Below, one piece after another: positions 1 through 7,020 of a DNA stretch of 19,869 nt. Source of the DNA: CALHVX01 sp964640725. GTDB lineage: Bacteria; Pseudomonadota; Gammaproteobacteria; Pseudomonadales; Azotimanducaceae. The stretch spans positions 1 through 19,869 of the forward strand of contig CAZXIJ010000045.1 in NCBI GenBank assembly GCA_964640725.1, read 5' to 3'. A model generated the notes under the pieces. It saw only the letters and a program-made list of their open reading frames with translations. It was not told the origin of the DNA and did not search any database. The stretch's first letter is position 1, and each line of letters begins with the position of its first letter. The translations under genes and the position numbers were made by a program.

Positions 1-80
1 GTCCACGCCATCATCGGCGCGACACAGATCGTCGCATCGGGCAGAGGTAGGGACGGGGTGTCTTGACGCGAAATCGGCAT
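1..80 (-). CDS. dusA: tRNA-dihydrouridine synthase, DusA-like (5' end only)
   Basis: Partial gene running off the left edge; only the first 26 codons are visible. On the minus strand an ATG at 80-78 opens a frame whose residues 19-26 read CVAPMMAW. DusA-type tRNA-dihydrouridine synthases carry a VAPMxxWTD motif in the same place, starting the FMN-binding TIM barrel about 20 residues from the N-terminus. The family reduces uridine to dihydrouridine in the tRNA D-loop. The usual Asp of MMDW is Ala here. The gene is divergent from lpxC, with about 315 bp between the two start codons. The assignment rests on one short motif and would need the sequence to the left to confirm. Confidence 0.6.
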   Translation of the reverse strand, partial: MPISRQDTPSLPLPDATICVAPMMAW

Positions 81-90
81 GGCGGGGGGC

Positions 91-96
91 ATTATA
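91..96 (-). promoter_or_regulatory. candidate -10 box of the dusA-like gene
   Basis: The minus strand reads TATAAT, a perfect sigma70 -10 hexamer, 10 bp upstream of the dusA-like ATG. No good -35 hexamer is seen at 16-18 bp. If it is used, the transcript would be almost leaderless, which is unusual, so this is a weak call. Confidence 0.3.
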
Positions 97-150
97 GACG
101 TCTTGTCGAGATTCCCCAGCGGACCCTCCCTGCAGATTTGCTTACAGATT

Positions 151-204
151 CCTCCATTTTTGCCTCCACATTTCCTTCATTTTATGTGAGTCCTGGGGTA
201 TAGT
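151..204 (+). promoter_or_regulatory. candidate lpxC promoter with phased upstream repeats
   Basis: TATAGT at 199-204 is a plausible -10 box. The -35 region is poor. Instead there are three similar hexamers, CCTCCA at 151-156, CCTCCA at 163-168 and CCTTCA at 174-179. They are 12 and 11 bp apart, about one helical turn, in an unusually AT/pyrimidine-rich stretch. A weak -35 covered by phased direct repeats suggests activator binding, but this is inference. A transcript from here would have a leader of about 185 nt before lpxC. Confidence 0.35.
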
Positions 205-321
205 TGCGCTCTAACTTATTGAAATGCCAGAAAAGAACAGATCCTTGACGAAAAATGGAGGCTTTCGTTCAGCCTTCAGTAAGGAAGAATCTGCAGAATT
301 CATGGAGAACTTGTTCGCGCT

Positions 322-342
322 GCCCGGGTCACATATCCGGGC
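322..342 (+). other. hairpin in the lpxC leader
   Basis: GCCCGG at 322-327 and CCGGGC at 337-342 form a perfect 6-bp GC stem with a 9-nt loop. It lies 52 bp before the chosen lpxC start, inside the long 5' leader. No T-run follows, so it is not a terminator. A role in translation or stability is only a guess. Confidence 0.35.
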
Positions 343-394
343 GAGGGCATACCGCCCCAGTAGTTGGCGCGAGCGACTTACGGAAATAACTGAC

Positions 395-1321
395 ATGCAG
401 CATCAAGGCCCCTACCAACGCACTATCCGCAAGAGTGTCGACGCCATCGGTATCGGTGTGCACAGCGCCTCGAAGGTGCGCATGACCCTGCGTCCGGCCG
501 CGGCGAACACTGGCATCGTCTTTGTCCGCAAGGACCTCGGTGGTGTGGAAGTCCCTGCCAGTGCCATGAACGTTTCCGACACGACCCTGTCGACCAGCAT
601 CGCTGAGCAGGGCGTGCAGGTCGCGACTGTCGAGCATTTGATGTCAGCGCTCTGGGGGCTGGGCATCGACAACCTGTACGTTGAGCTGAGCGGCGAAGAA
701 GTCCCGATCATGGACGGCAGCGCAGCGCCCTTCATCTACCTGATCAATACGGTCGGTACCGTTGCGCAAAGCGCGCTGCGTCAGTTCATCCGCATCAAGC
801 GCCCGATCACCGTATCGCAGGGCGACGCAACCGCTGTGCTCAAGCCCTACGCAGGATTCAAGGCCGCGTACACCTTTGTGGCGGACCATCCGGTGTACAA
901 CCGCTACCCCAAGCGGGCGGAGCTCGACTTCAATCGCTACTCCTATGTCAGCGACGTATCTCGCGCCCGTTCCTTCGGCAAGATTGACGAGCTGGAGCAG
1001 GCTCAGGCGATTAACCGCTGCCTCGGTTCCAGCCTTGAAAACGCCGTTGGCATCGACGAGTACCAGGTGCTGAACGACGACGGCCTGCGCTACCAGGATG
1101 AGTTTGTGAAGCACAAGGTGCTGGACGCGATCGGCGATCTGTACCTGCTGGGCCGCCCGATTCTGGGCGCCTTTGATGGCTACATGTCTGGCCACGCGCT
1201 GAACAACAAGCTGGCGAAGGCGCTGATGCGCTGCGAAGACGCTTACGAGATCGTGAGCGGCGAAGTGCCGGCACCGGTTTCTGTCCCTGCCAAGGCTGGC
1301 GCTGCCCTCGGCACCGCCTGA
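395..1321 (+). CDS. lpxC: UDP-3-O-acyl-N-acetylglucosamine deacetylase LpxC
   Basis: Zinc-dependent deacetylase for the committed step of lipid A synthesis; acts in the cytosol on UDP-3-O-acyl-GlcNAc. The protein is 308 aa against about 305 in E. coli. Family hallmarks are visible: VEHLMSAL with E80/H81 (E. coli E78/H79), the KHKxLDAIGDLYLLG block carrying the second zinc His and Asp, and SGHALNNKL with the catalytic His. The frame is open back to an ATG at 224, but similarity begins at the ATG at 395 (MQHQGPYQRTI), which has a modest GGA about 9 nt upstream. The 57-residue extension has no family counterpart. In many gammaproteobacteria lpxC follows ftsZ. Here the upstream neighbour is a divergent dusA-like gene, so lpxC appears to have its own promoter. 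Confidence 0.96.
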   Translation: MQHQGPYQRTIRKSVDAIGIGVHSASKVRMTLRPAAANTGIVFVRKDLGGVEVPASAMNVSDTTLSTSIAEQGVQVATVEHLMSALWGLGIDNLYVELSGEEVPIMDGSAAPFIYLINTVGTVAQSALRQFIRIKRPITVSQGDATAVLKPYAGFKAAYTFVADHPVYNRYPKRAELDFNRYSYVSDVSRARSFGKIDELEQAQAINRCLGSSLENAVGIDEYQVLNDDGLRYQDEFVKHKVLDAIGDLYLLGRPILGAFDGYMSGHALNNKLAKALMRCEDAYEIVSGEVPAPVSVPAKAGAALGTA

Positions 1322-1328
1322 TCAGCCC

Positions 1329-1360
1329 TGCCGGGGCGCCGCGCCCCGGCAATCCCTTTT
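1329..1360 (+). terminator. Rho-independent terminator of lpxC
   Basis: Starting 8 bp after the lpxC stop, TGCCGGGGCG (1329-1338) pairs perfectly with CGCCCCGGCA (1342-1351) around a 3-nt loop. The tail that follows contains CCCTTTT. The T-run is on the + side only, so it serves lpxC rather than the convergent methyltransferase gene. Confidence 0.85.
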
Positions 1361-1365
1361 CGGTC

Positions 1366-2790
1366 CTAGAGCCCGGCGTCGCCAGTGGCTTCGCAATGCA
1401 TCTTGCGCAGAAACCCTTCCAGCGCCTGGCGCGCGTCTGCCGCGGGCAGCATCTGCCGCTCCGCCATGATTTGCGCCATCGCCTCGATGGATCGCTCACC
1501 GTCAATCAGCGACATCAGAAAAGCGTGGATCGCCGTCGCGTTGGCCTGTTCGGCAAAGGCGCGCAGCCTCGGGACTGGCTGCTGATGATCGTCCAGCCAC
1601 AGCGGTTCCCTGAACGGGTGTTCGCCGGGCGCTTCGATGGGCCTCGTTTTCTGCACGCAAAAGGTGTGCACGAGCTCTGTGCGCCCATGGCGGCTGCTTG
1701 GCGAGCACAGGTACGGCATGGTGTTCTCCGACTGTGCCCGCAGCCGGAACCCCGTGGCGGTGACGGTTTCCAGCAGCTCCTCGCGCACCAGTTGCTGCGC
1801 CGGATCAGGATTTCGGAAGGCCACGGAGCCGTGATTTAGCCAGTGACCATTGGCCGTCAGCAGGCTGTTGATCAGCGCCGCCAACGCATCCGGCGCGGCA
1901 CCGCACACGTCTGCAAACCATGGGGTGATCACCAGGTCGACGCTGGCCGGGGCAATCGGCGGTGCCAGGGCGTCGCCCAGAATGAACTGCAACCCGCTGG
2001 CGCTGGCGCGATCCGCACAGCGCAGGGTGCGTTCCACTGCAACGTCAGCTGCGCTGCGCGGGGCCAGGGGAAATTCCCAGAGGGTCAGATCGCGCTCGTG
2101 GCACACCTGCTGCGCGGCGATTGCCAGGTAAGGATTCAGATCCAGGGCCAGGGTCTGGCGCGGTACCAGCGCGCTGTGCAGGTCCCAGGCAAGGCGACCG
2201 CCGCCGCTTCCCAGCACCAGCACGGTCTTTCCAGAGAGGTCAACCAGGGCGTCTTCCAGCACGGCCAGCACCGCGTTGGCGGCGGCGCGGTTCTCGACGT
2301 TGCCCCAGCACCAGTCCCGGAACAGATTGGCCTCGTAGCTGAACAGGCGCTGCTGTTCCGGCAGCGCGGTCCCAAGGGCCTGGTAGCAGCTTTCACTGCC
2401 CGCCATACCCAGCTCGAGGGCGGCCAGCAACTTGGTTACGGCGCGCTGCTGGCCCTCATAGCCCGCAATCAGGGCGTTCAGCCGCCTGCGAGCGTGGGGG
2501 CTGCTGGTCGCCGCGCGGGCGGCATTCGCCTGTGCGGCGTCGCTTTGAAGATGCCGGATGGCGTGGTGCCAGCGGTTGCGCCATTCGGTGCGCTCGGCCT
2601 GTGGATCCGCGAACAGCCAGGGCACACCGGCCAGCACTGGGTAGCTTGCCTCGCAAGGGCCGCACTGGAGGCTGTCGTTGCCGGGCGCCAGAGGCCCGCG
2701 ACACCGCGGGCAGGCGAGGGGGCTCAGCGCCGCATAGGTCGCAGCAGCTGTCGGGGTTGCTTCAGAGCGGGCGTTCACATCCTGTGCCAT
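1366..2790 (-). CDS. Trm112-like zinc-ribbon + class I SAM methyltransferase
   Basis: 474 aa, probably cytosolic (no signal peptide). Residues 25-60 form a Trm112-like zinc ribbon, with Cys pairs C27/C30 and C43/C46 followed by YPVLAGVPWLF. A class I methyltransferase core follows: motif I LVLGSGGGRL near 191-200, an acidic strand end (ALDLNP, about 215-220) and a DLVITPWFAD stretch. The segment YEANLFRDW (152-160) just before motif I resembles the N2227-like (carnosine N-methyltransferase) group, but the substrate cannot be inferred. The ATG at 2790 lacks a clear ribosome-binding site. It was chosen because the frame upstream looks non-coding and antisense to the DUF1501 gene. The gene lies 119 bp after the DUF1501 gene on the same strand, so co-transcription is possible. 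A perfect CRP-like palindrome sits between them. Confidence 0.75.
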   Translation of the reverse strand: MAQDVNARSEATPTAAATYAALSPLACPRCRGPLAPGNDSLQCGPCEASYPVLAGVPWLFADPQAERTEWRNRWHHAIRHLQSDAAQANAARAATSSPHARRRLNALIAGYEGQQRAVTKLLAALELGMAGSESCYQALGTALPEQQRLFSYEANLFRDWCWGNVENRAAANAVLAVLEDALVDLSGKTVLVLGSGGGRLAWDLHSALVPRQTLALDLNPYLAIAAQQVCHERDLTLWEFPLAPRSAADVAVERTLRCADRASASGLQFILGDALAPPIAPASVDLVITPWFADVCGAAPDALAALINSLLTANGHWLNHGSVAFRNPDPAQQLVREELLETVTATGFRLRAQSENTMPYLCSPSSRHGRTELVHTFCVQKTRPIEAPGEHPFREPLWLDDHQQPVPRLRAFAEQANATAIHAFLMSLIDGERSIEAMAQIMAERQMLPAADARQALEGFLRKMHCEATGDAGL

Positions 2791-2860
2791 GCGTGAGCGG
2801 TGCCAGACAGCACCGCCTCCAGTAGTCGCTAAAGCGCAAGGGTAGCGGCCACTGCCGCAA

Positions 2861-2884
2861 AGCCTGTGACCTGTGTCACAGGCT
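2861..2884. promoter_or_regulatory. perfect palindrome matching the CRP consensus (or operon-end hairpin)
   Basis: AGCCTGTGAC and GTCACAGGCT form a perfect 10-bp inverted repeat around CTGT. Its core, TGTGA at 2865-2869, six bases, then TCACA at 2876-2880, matches exactly the TGTGA-N6-TCACA consensus of CRP/Vfr-type regulators. It sits 25 bp after the DUF1501 stop and about 70 bp upstream of the methyltransferase start. It could therefore be an operator for the methyltransferase gene. It could also act as an RNA hairpin at the end of the leftward operon, though only three Ts follow on the minus strand. Both readings are possible. Confidence 0.5.
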
Positions 2885-2909
2885 CGTGGCGAGGCGGCGT
2901 CAGGACGAC

Positions 2910-4523
2910 CTAGGTCGGGTTGGTAATGGTCCCGTTGACGATCGGCTCGAAGGCCGTCAGCGAATCCCGCAGGGTCGCGTTGCCCAGGCCGTGGCTCGGG
3001 AAGTAGTCCGCGGTGTCGAATAGCCCGTTTTCGCCATGTAGCGCCATGTAGTTCAGCACCACCGTTTGCACGAGCAGGTTGACGTTGTTCGCGGCCGGGG
3101 TGCCTGAGGTCTCCACCGAGCCATCGGGCCGCATGTAGCCGAGCTGCTGGTGCACCGCCTGCTCCTCTGGCGTGCCGCCGACCAGGTTGGGCCGCCCCGA
3201 AGGGTTGTAAACCAGGAAGAAGGTCGCTGCGGTTTGCTGGTTGTCGCTCGTCCACTCGCCCTTGCCCCGGCCATCGGCGGAGTTGTCGATGACGCCGTTG
3301 GAGGACAGGGAACCGTCGGACATGACGTACAGCATGAGCGGTACGCCCCGGATCGCAGCGTACTCCAGGCAGGCACCCATGCACTGGCCGGCGCGGAAGT
3401 CTTTGACTTCGCCCTCGGCCCGGCGGCCGCCGTGGTAGTCGTAGCCGCCCATCTCGACGGTGCCGGCACCGGCGAAGCCGTTGATGACCATCTTCATGAC
3501 CGAGGCGGTCTTCTGGAACTCCCGGGCGCTGCGGTCGTTGCCGGTGAACTCGGCGGTATCGAAGATGCCGGTGGCGCCAACGATCTCCGGATCCCCAGCG
3601 GGGTCGAGGGTCGAGGGGTCGCCGAAGCGTTCCGCCAGATCGGCACTCTTCAGATAGCCGCAACGGACCAGGTCCTTGACCACCTCGTCGGTGCCAATGG
3701 CCTGTCCGTTGTCGATGCTGCTCATTTTCTGGTCGCTGATGCGATAGATCGATTCCATCACTGCAACGGCATCCTGCTGGCTCAAAACGCTGGTCAGGTC
3801 GCCAACGTCCACCAGCGAGGTGACGTCTGAGGGGCGATCGACCTTGGTGGGCCTGATCGCCAGATCGATCAGCTCCATCGGCGCCATGGAGTTGCCGCCG
3901 GAATCCGAGTTTTCAGAGCCGATCAGCGAGAGCAGGGAGCCGTTGGCGCCGGCTTTGGCAATGCCGTACATCGGGTTGTGCGGATTGTTGCCGGTGTCGT
4001 TCTCCGACCGGGCGGGAATCACCGCGCCGTTGATGTTGGCAGCGGTGGCCGGCGAGATCTTGGTCATCATGCCGCGCAGGAAGGCGCTGTCGCTGTGGAA
4101 CGAAAGGCCCAGGGTCTCATCAATGAAATCGCTCAGCCCCGTATCGGGATTCATGATGGACGGCACCATGTCTCCCGGCAGGCCCTGGCGCTCATAGCCG
4201 GCGGTAGACAGAAAGTCCTGCTGCCCGCCCTGGCGCCCGACCAGCACGTTTGAGCCGGCCTGGCTGGAGCCCCCGGCCAGGTCGAACGCGATGAAGGGCA
4301 CCTTGCCGGCACCTGCGGTTTGTATGTCGCAGTCATCCAGCAGATCAGCCAGCGGTGCCGACAGGGCGACCGCTTTGCCGTCCAGGTTCAGGATGCTGGT
4401 GCCTACCGTCAGCGCGCTGCCGGTGATAAAGCCCTGCGCCAGAAACTCCCGCCGGGTGCGCGGGCGGCTGTGGCCCGGATGGCACAAGGGGTCGTCGTAG
4501 CTGCGTGTCTTGCGTCGGATCAT
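2910..4523 (-). CDS. Tat-exported DUF1501 family protein
   Basis: 537 aa. The N-terminus has a twin-arginine signal: TRREFLAQ at about 23-30 followed by a hydrophobic run (GFITGSALTVGTSIL). It should therefore be exported folded to the periplasm. The preceding DPLCHPGHSR and the later GGYDYHGG and VMSDGS segments fit the DUF1501 family, which has an alkaline-phosphatase/sulfatase-like fold and no firmly known substrate. DUF1501 genes commonly pair with CxxCH haem proteins carrying DUF1588/1592-type domains, as here. A clear AAGGA ribosome-binding site lies just upstream of the ATG. It is the third gene of a leftward operon, 30 bp after the haem/LamG lipoprotein gene. Use of the Tat route suggests a cofactor or early folding. 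The function is unknown. Confidence 0.85.
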   Translation of the reverse strand: MIRRKTRSYDDPLCHPGHSRPRTRREFLAQGFITGSALTVGTSILNLDGKAVALSAPLADLLDDCDIQTAGAGKVPFIAFDLAGGSSQAGSNVLVGRQGGQQDFLSTAGYERQGLPGDMVPSIMNPDTGLSDFIDETLGLSFHSDSAFLRGMMTKISPATAANINGAVIPARSENDTGNNPHNPMYGIAKAGANGSLLSLIGSENSDSGGNSMAPMELIDLAIRPTKVDRPSDVTSLVDVGDLTSVLSQQDAVAVMESIYRISDQKMSSIDNGQAIGTDEVVKDLVRCGYLKSADLAERFGDPSTLDPAGDPEIVGATGIFDTAEFTGNDRSAREFQKTASVMKMVINGFAGAGTVEMGGYDYHGGRRAEGEVKDFRAGQCMGACLEYAAIRGVPLMLYVMSDGSLSSNGVIDNSADGRGKGEWTSDNQQTAATFFLVYNPSGRPNLVGGTPEEQAVHQQLGYMRPDGSVETSGTPAANNVNLLVQTVVLNYMALHGENGLFDTADYFPSHGLGNATLRDSLTAFEPIVNGTITNPT

Positions 4524-4553
4524 GTTTGTTTCCTTGTTATCCTCGCCGGAGGG

Positions 4554-7007
4554 CTACTGAACCAGCATCGTGGCGCTGCCGAGAACCGCCGCGCAGGCGC
4601 CCTTGGCAATCCGCTCGGTGCGGTCCGACTCACAGCTTGCGCCGCAGTTGCTCAGCGTTGTCACCAGATCGTCGATCTCCGAAGCCAGCGCCGCCTGAGC
4701 GGGCTGGGTGCCAACGCCGGTGCCGACCATGCGCTCAAACAGCGGGTCCGTCAGCAGCGACCGGTCGGCGTAGGCCGTCGCCGGGGCGGCATTGAAGTTC
4801 AGTCCGGGAAAGTAGGCGGACCGGGCGCCGGTATCGTCGATCAGCGCAGCACAGTAGGAGATGGCCAGCTGGGTGATGCCCATCTGCTGCGACGACACGA
4901 AGCCGCCCAGGTTGCTGTTGACGGGCATCGCCTGCTTCACCAGCTCATAGGTGTTGTTGACCGTGCCGTTGCTGACCGGAATGCCCGTCAGCTTTGCCAT
5001 GGTGGCGTTGATCTCGGCGAAGTCGCGAACGCCGGGAGCCGGGCCGCGAGGCTCGTCCGGCGGCGTTGCGGGCAGTGCCGGCGCCGCTTCGACGTAAACG
5101 TTTTCCGCATCTCCCAGCCGCTCGAAGGTCAGGAAGAACTCGTCCAGGGTCGGGCCCTTGTCGAGCTGGATCACGGTGCCGAGCGTCGACAGCCGCTGCA
5201 GCCCTTCGGCCGCGTAGCCTGTATCGGTCACCGTGGTGTTCAGCGACGAGAAGGCCTGCCCGACGATGAGCTCGCGGCCGTTCAAGCCGATGCGCATGCC
5301 TGCCACCGGAATGCTGCCCGGGGTGGCCGTATCGTCAAGAATCACGAAGAACGGCTCGTCGAACAGGTAGCTGTAGCTGTCAAACTGGCTGACTTCGAAG
5401 ACGATGTAGGCATCTTCGATGTCAACATGTTCGCTGACGTTGAACAGCAGGAAGTACCGCTCGCCAACGCCCACCTCGAAGTTCTGCAGCACCTGCTCGT
5501 CGGTCAGCACGCGGTTGTGGATCGCGAGCAGCCGCACGGTACCGGCCCAGCGGGTCTCGTTGTCGACTTCGCTGCCGACCGCCAGGGCGTAGGTGTCGTC
5601 CCAGTCGGTCAACAGGCCAGCGGTCGTCGTGTCCAGATCCTCGGTGTATTGGCCGTTGACGTAGATGCGTCGTCCTTCCGTCGGGCTGTAGTTGACAACC
5701 ACGTGCTGCAGCGAAGCCTGCAGATCTTCTTCGTCAGGATCTGTGGACAGTTGCGGCTCGCCGTTGGCATTGGTTTCGGTGCTGCGGTTGTAGGCGTCGT
5801 ACTGGTACAGCGTCTGCCCGAGCATGAAGTTGCGGGTCGTCGAGCTGCCTGCGTAGGACACAATGCGGGCCGGACCGTCCTGGGTCACATTGCCAGGCAC
5901 GACCCAGGCTTCGATGGCATATTCGTTGGTGGCCTTGATCAGGTCGTGCAGCTTACGGCTGGCGGTGGTGGAGCCCTGAGCCTTGCCGTCTGTGAAGGCG
6001 ACGCCCCAACCGCCTACCCAACTGTAGTCGCCGGACAGGGTCAGGTTCAACGAGGGCTCGACGCCCGAGGTGTCGAACACCGTGTTGCCGGAACCGGTCT
6101 TGAACTCGTACAACGCGATCGCGTTGGACTCGAAGCGGCCACCGGCGGAGGAGATAATGCCGTCTGTCAGCTTCAGCGCCTTGCTGGTGACCAGGGTCGG
6201 GTCGATCTGATCGGGCGTGATCGAGTCCGCGAAGGTCGCGATTGCAGCGCGCATGACCTCGGCGTCAGCGGTACAGCTGTTGGTCCAGCAGTTGTGGAAC
6301 TCGCTGCCGAGTCGATCCACGAAGCGGGAGTTCTCCGGCGTTTCCAGATCGATACGGCTTTGCGCAGCCTCGTAGGCAACATTGATATCGGAGCTGGCAA
6401 AGAAGGGCGACTGGGCAACGGCCGCCGTGTCGGAGTGGCAGTCTGCGCAGTAGTCGTTCAGCAGGGGGTACACCGTGCTGGCGAAACCGGCCGGAGAGGC
6501 GGGAAAGTTCTTGCTCTCGCCCGGATCCTGAATCGGCGGAGCCTGCAGCTGCACGGACTTGCCGTTGCCGCCCAGGCTGTCGCCGGCCCAGTTCTCGATG
6601 TAGGACTCGATGATGTCGCCGCAGGCGTTGTCGTCGGTCAGCCAGCAGTTGTGGCCACCGCGCACCTTATTGACGATCTGGGACTGGCCCGGGTCGCCGA
6701 GCTCAACCAGCGGATTGATGGCGTCGTAGGCCAGGTTGATGTCGTCAGCACGCACGAAGCGGGGCGACTGGCTCTCGTTGTGGCAGCTGCCGCAGCGGTT
6801 GTTGGGCACCAGATTGTCCCAGACGTTCAGTTTGAACGCCTGCACATCTGCGGTTGCCGGCGCTGGCCCGCTGTAGTTGCTCACGCTCGGGGCAACCGTT
6901 ACCGGGTTTGCCTCCACGCTGGCGCCGCTGCCGCTGCCACAGGCCTGAAGGAATACCAGCACGGCGAGCGCGCTGACGATGTTTCGTACCACTGTCAGAT
7001 TCTTCAT
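4554..7007 (-). CDS. di-haem lipoprotein with duplicated haem modules and a LamG-like domain
   Basis: 817 aa. A lipoprotein signal ends in LQAC (C23). Two CxxCH sites follow (CGSCH 72-76, CADCH 187-191), each inside a repeated module of about 85 residues. A concanavalin/LamG-like region spans roughly 278-500 (ALYEFKTGSGNTVFDTSG, EAWVVPG, VYVNGQ-type segments). The C-terminal third is less recognisable and Cys-containing (NCGASC). It is likely membrane-anchored and periplasm- or surface-facing, with covalent haems for electron transfer. Two ATGs are possible. The first (7016) has AGGGGG directly abutting it. The second (7007) has that site 9 nt upstream and is preferred. The ribosome-binding site overlaps the stop of the upstream gene, indicating translational coupling. 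The specific role is unknown. Confidence 0.82.
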   Translation of the reverse strand: MKNLTVVRNIVSALAVLVFLQACGSGSGASVEANPVTVAPSVSNYSGPAPATADVQAFKLNVWDNLVPNNRCGSCHNESQSPRFVRADDINLAYDAINPLVELGDPGQSQIVNKVRGGHNCWLTDDNACGDIIESYIENWAGDSLGGNGKSVQLQAPPIQDPGESKNFPASPAGFASTVYPLLNDYCADCHSDTAAVAQSPFFASSDINVAYEAAQSRIDLETPENSRFVDRLGSEFHNCWTNSCTADAEVMRAAIATFADSITPDQIDPTLVTSKALKLTDGIISSAGGRFESNAIALYEFKTGSGNTVFDTSGVEPSLNLTLSGDYSWVGGWGVAFTDGKAQGSTTASRKLHDLIKATNEYAIEAWVVPGNVTQDGPARIVSYAGSSTTRNFMLGQTLYQYDAYNRSTETNANGEPQLSTDPDEEDLQASLQHVVVNYSPTEGRRIYVNGQYTEDLDTTTAGLLTDWDDTYALAVGSEVDNETRWAGTVRLLAIHNRVLTDEQVLQNFEVGVGERYFLLFNVSEHVDIEDAYIVFEVSQFDSYSYLFDEPFFVILDDTATPGSIPVAGMRIGLNGRELIVGQAFSSLNTTVTDTGYAAEGLQRLSTLGTVIQLDKGPTLDEFFLTFERLGDAENVYVEAAPALPATPPDEPRGPAPGVRDFAEINATMAKLTGIPVSNGTVNNTYELVKQAMPVNSNLGGFVSSQQMGITQLAISYCAALIDDTGARSAYFPGLNFNAAPATAYADRSLLTDPLFERMVGTGVGTQPAQAALASEIDDLVTTLSNCGASCESDRTERIAKGACAAVLGSATMLVQ
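6228..6836 (-). repeat. tandem duplication of a mono-haem module (protein level)
   Basis: Residues 58-141 and 175-260 of the haem/LamG lipoprotein are homologous. Each has CxxCH, then SPxF-x-x-xDIN-x-AY, a D/E-L-x-x-P-x-x-S segment, an HNCW motif (H119 and H238) and a further Cys (C129 and C245). The haem His to HNCW distance is 43 and 47 residues. The HNCW His is a candidate second haem ligand and the two Cys a candidate disulphide; both are inference. Confidence 0.65.
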
Positions 7008-7020
7008 AGTCGCCATCCCC

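Noticed and set aside
224..394. Longer LpxC starting at ATG 224
   Set aside because: LpxC proteins are about 305 aa and homology starts at MQHQGPYQRTI; the extension has no ribosome-binding site and resembles leader sequence.
2791..3663. N-terminal extension of the methyltransferase frame
   Set aside because: The extra 290 residues are Arg-rich and overlap the DUF1501 gene in another frame; the zinc ribbon begins just after the ATG at 2790.
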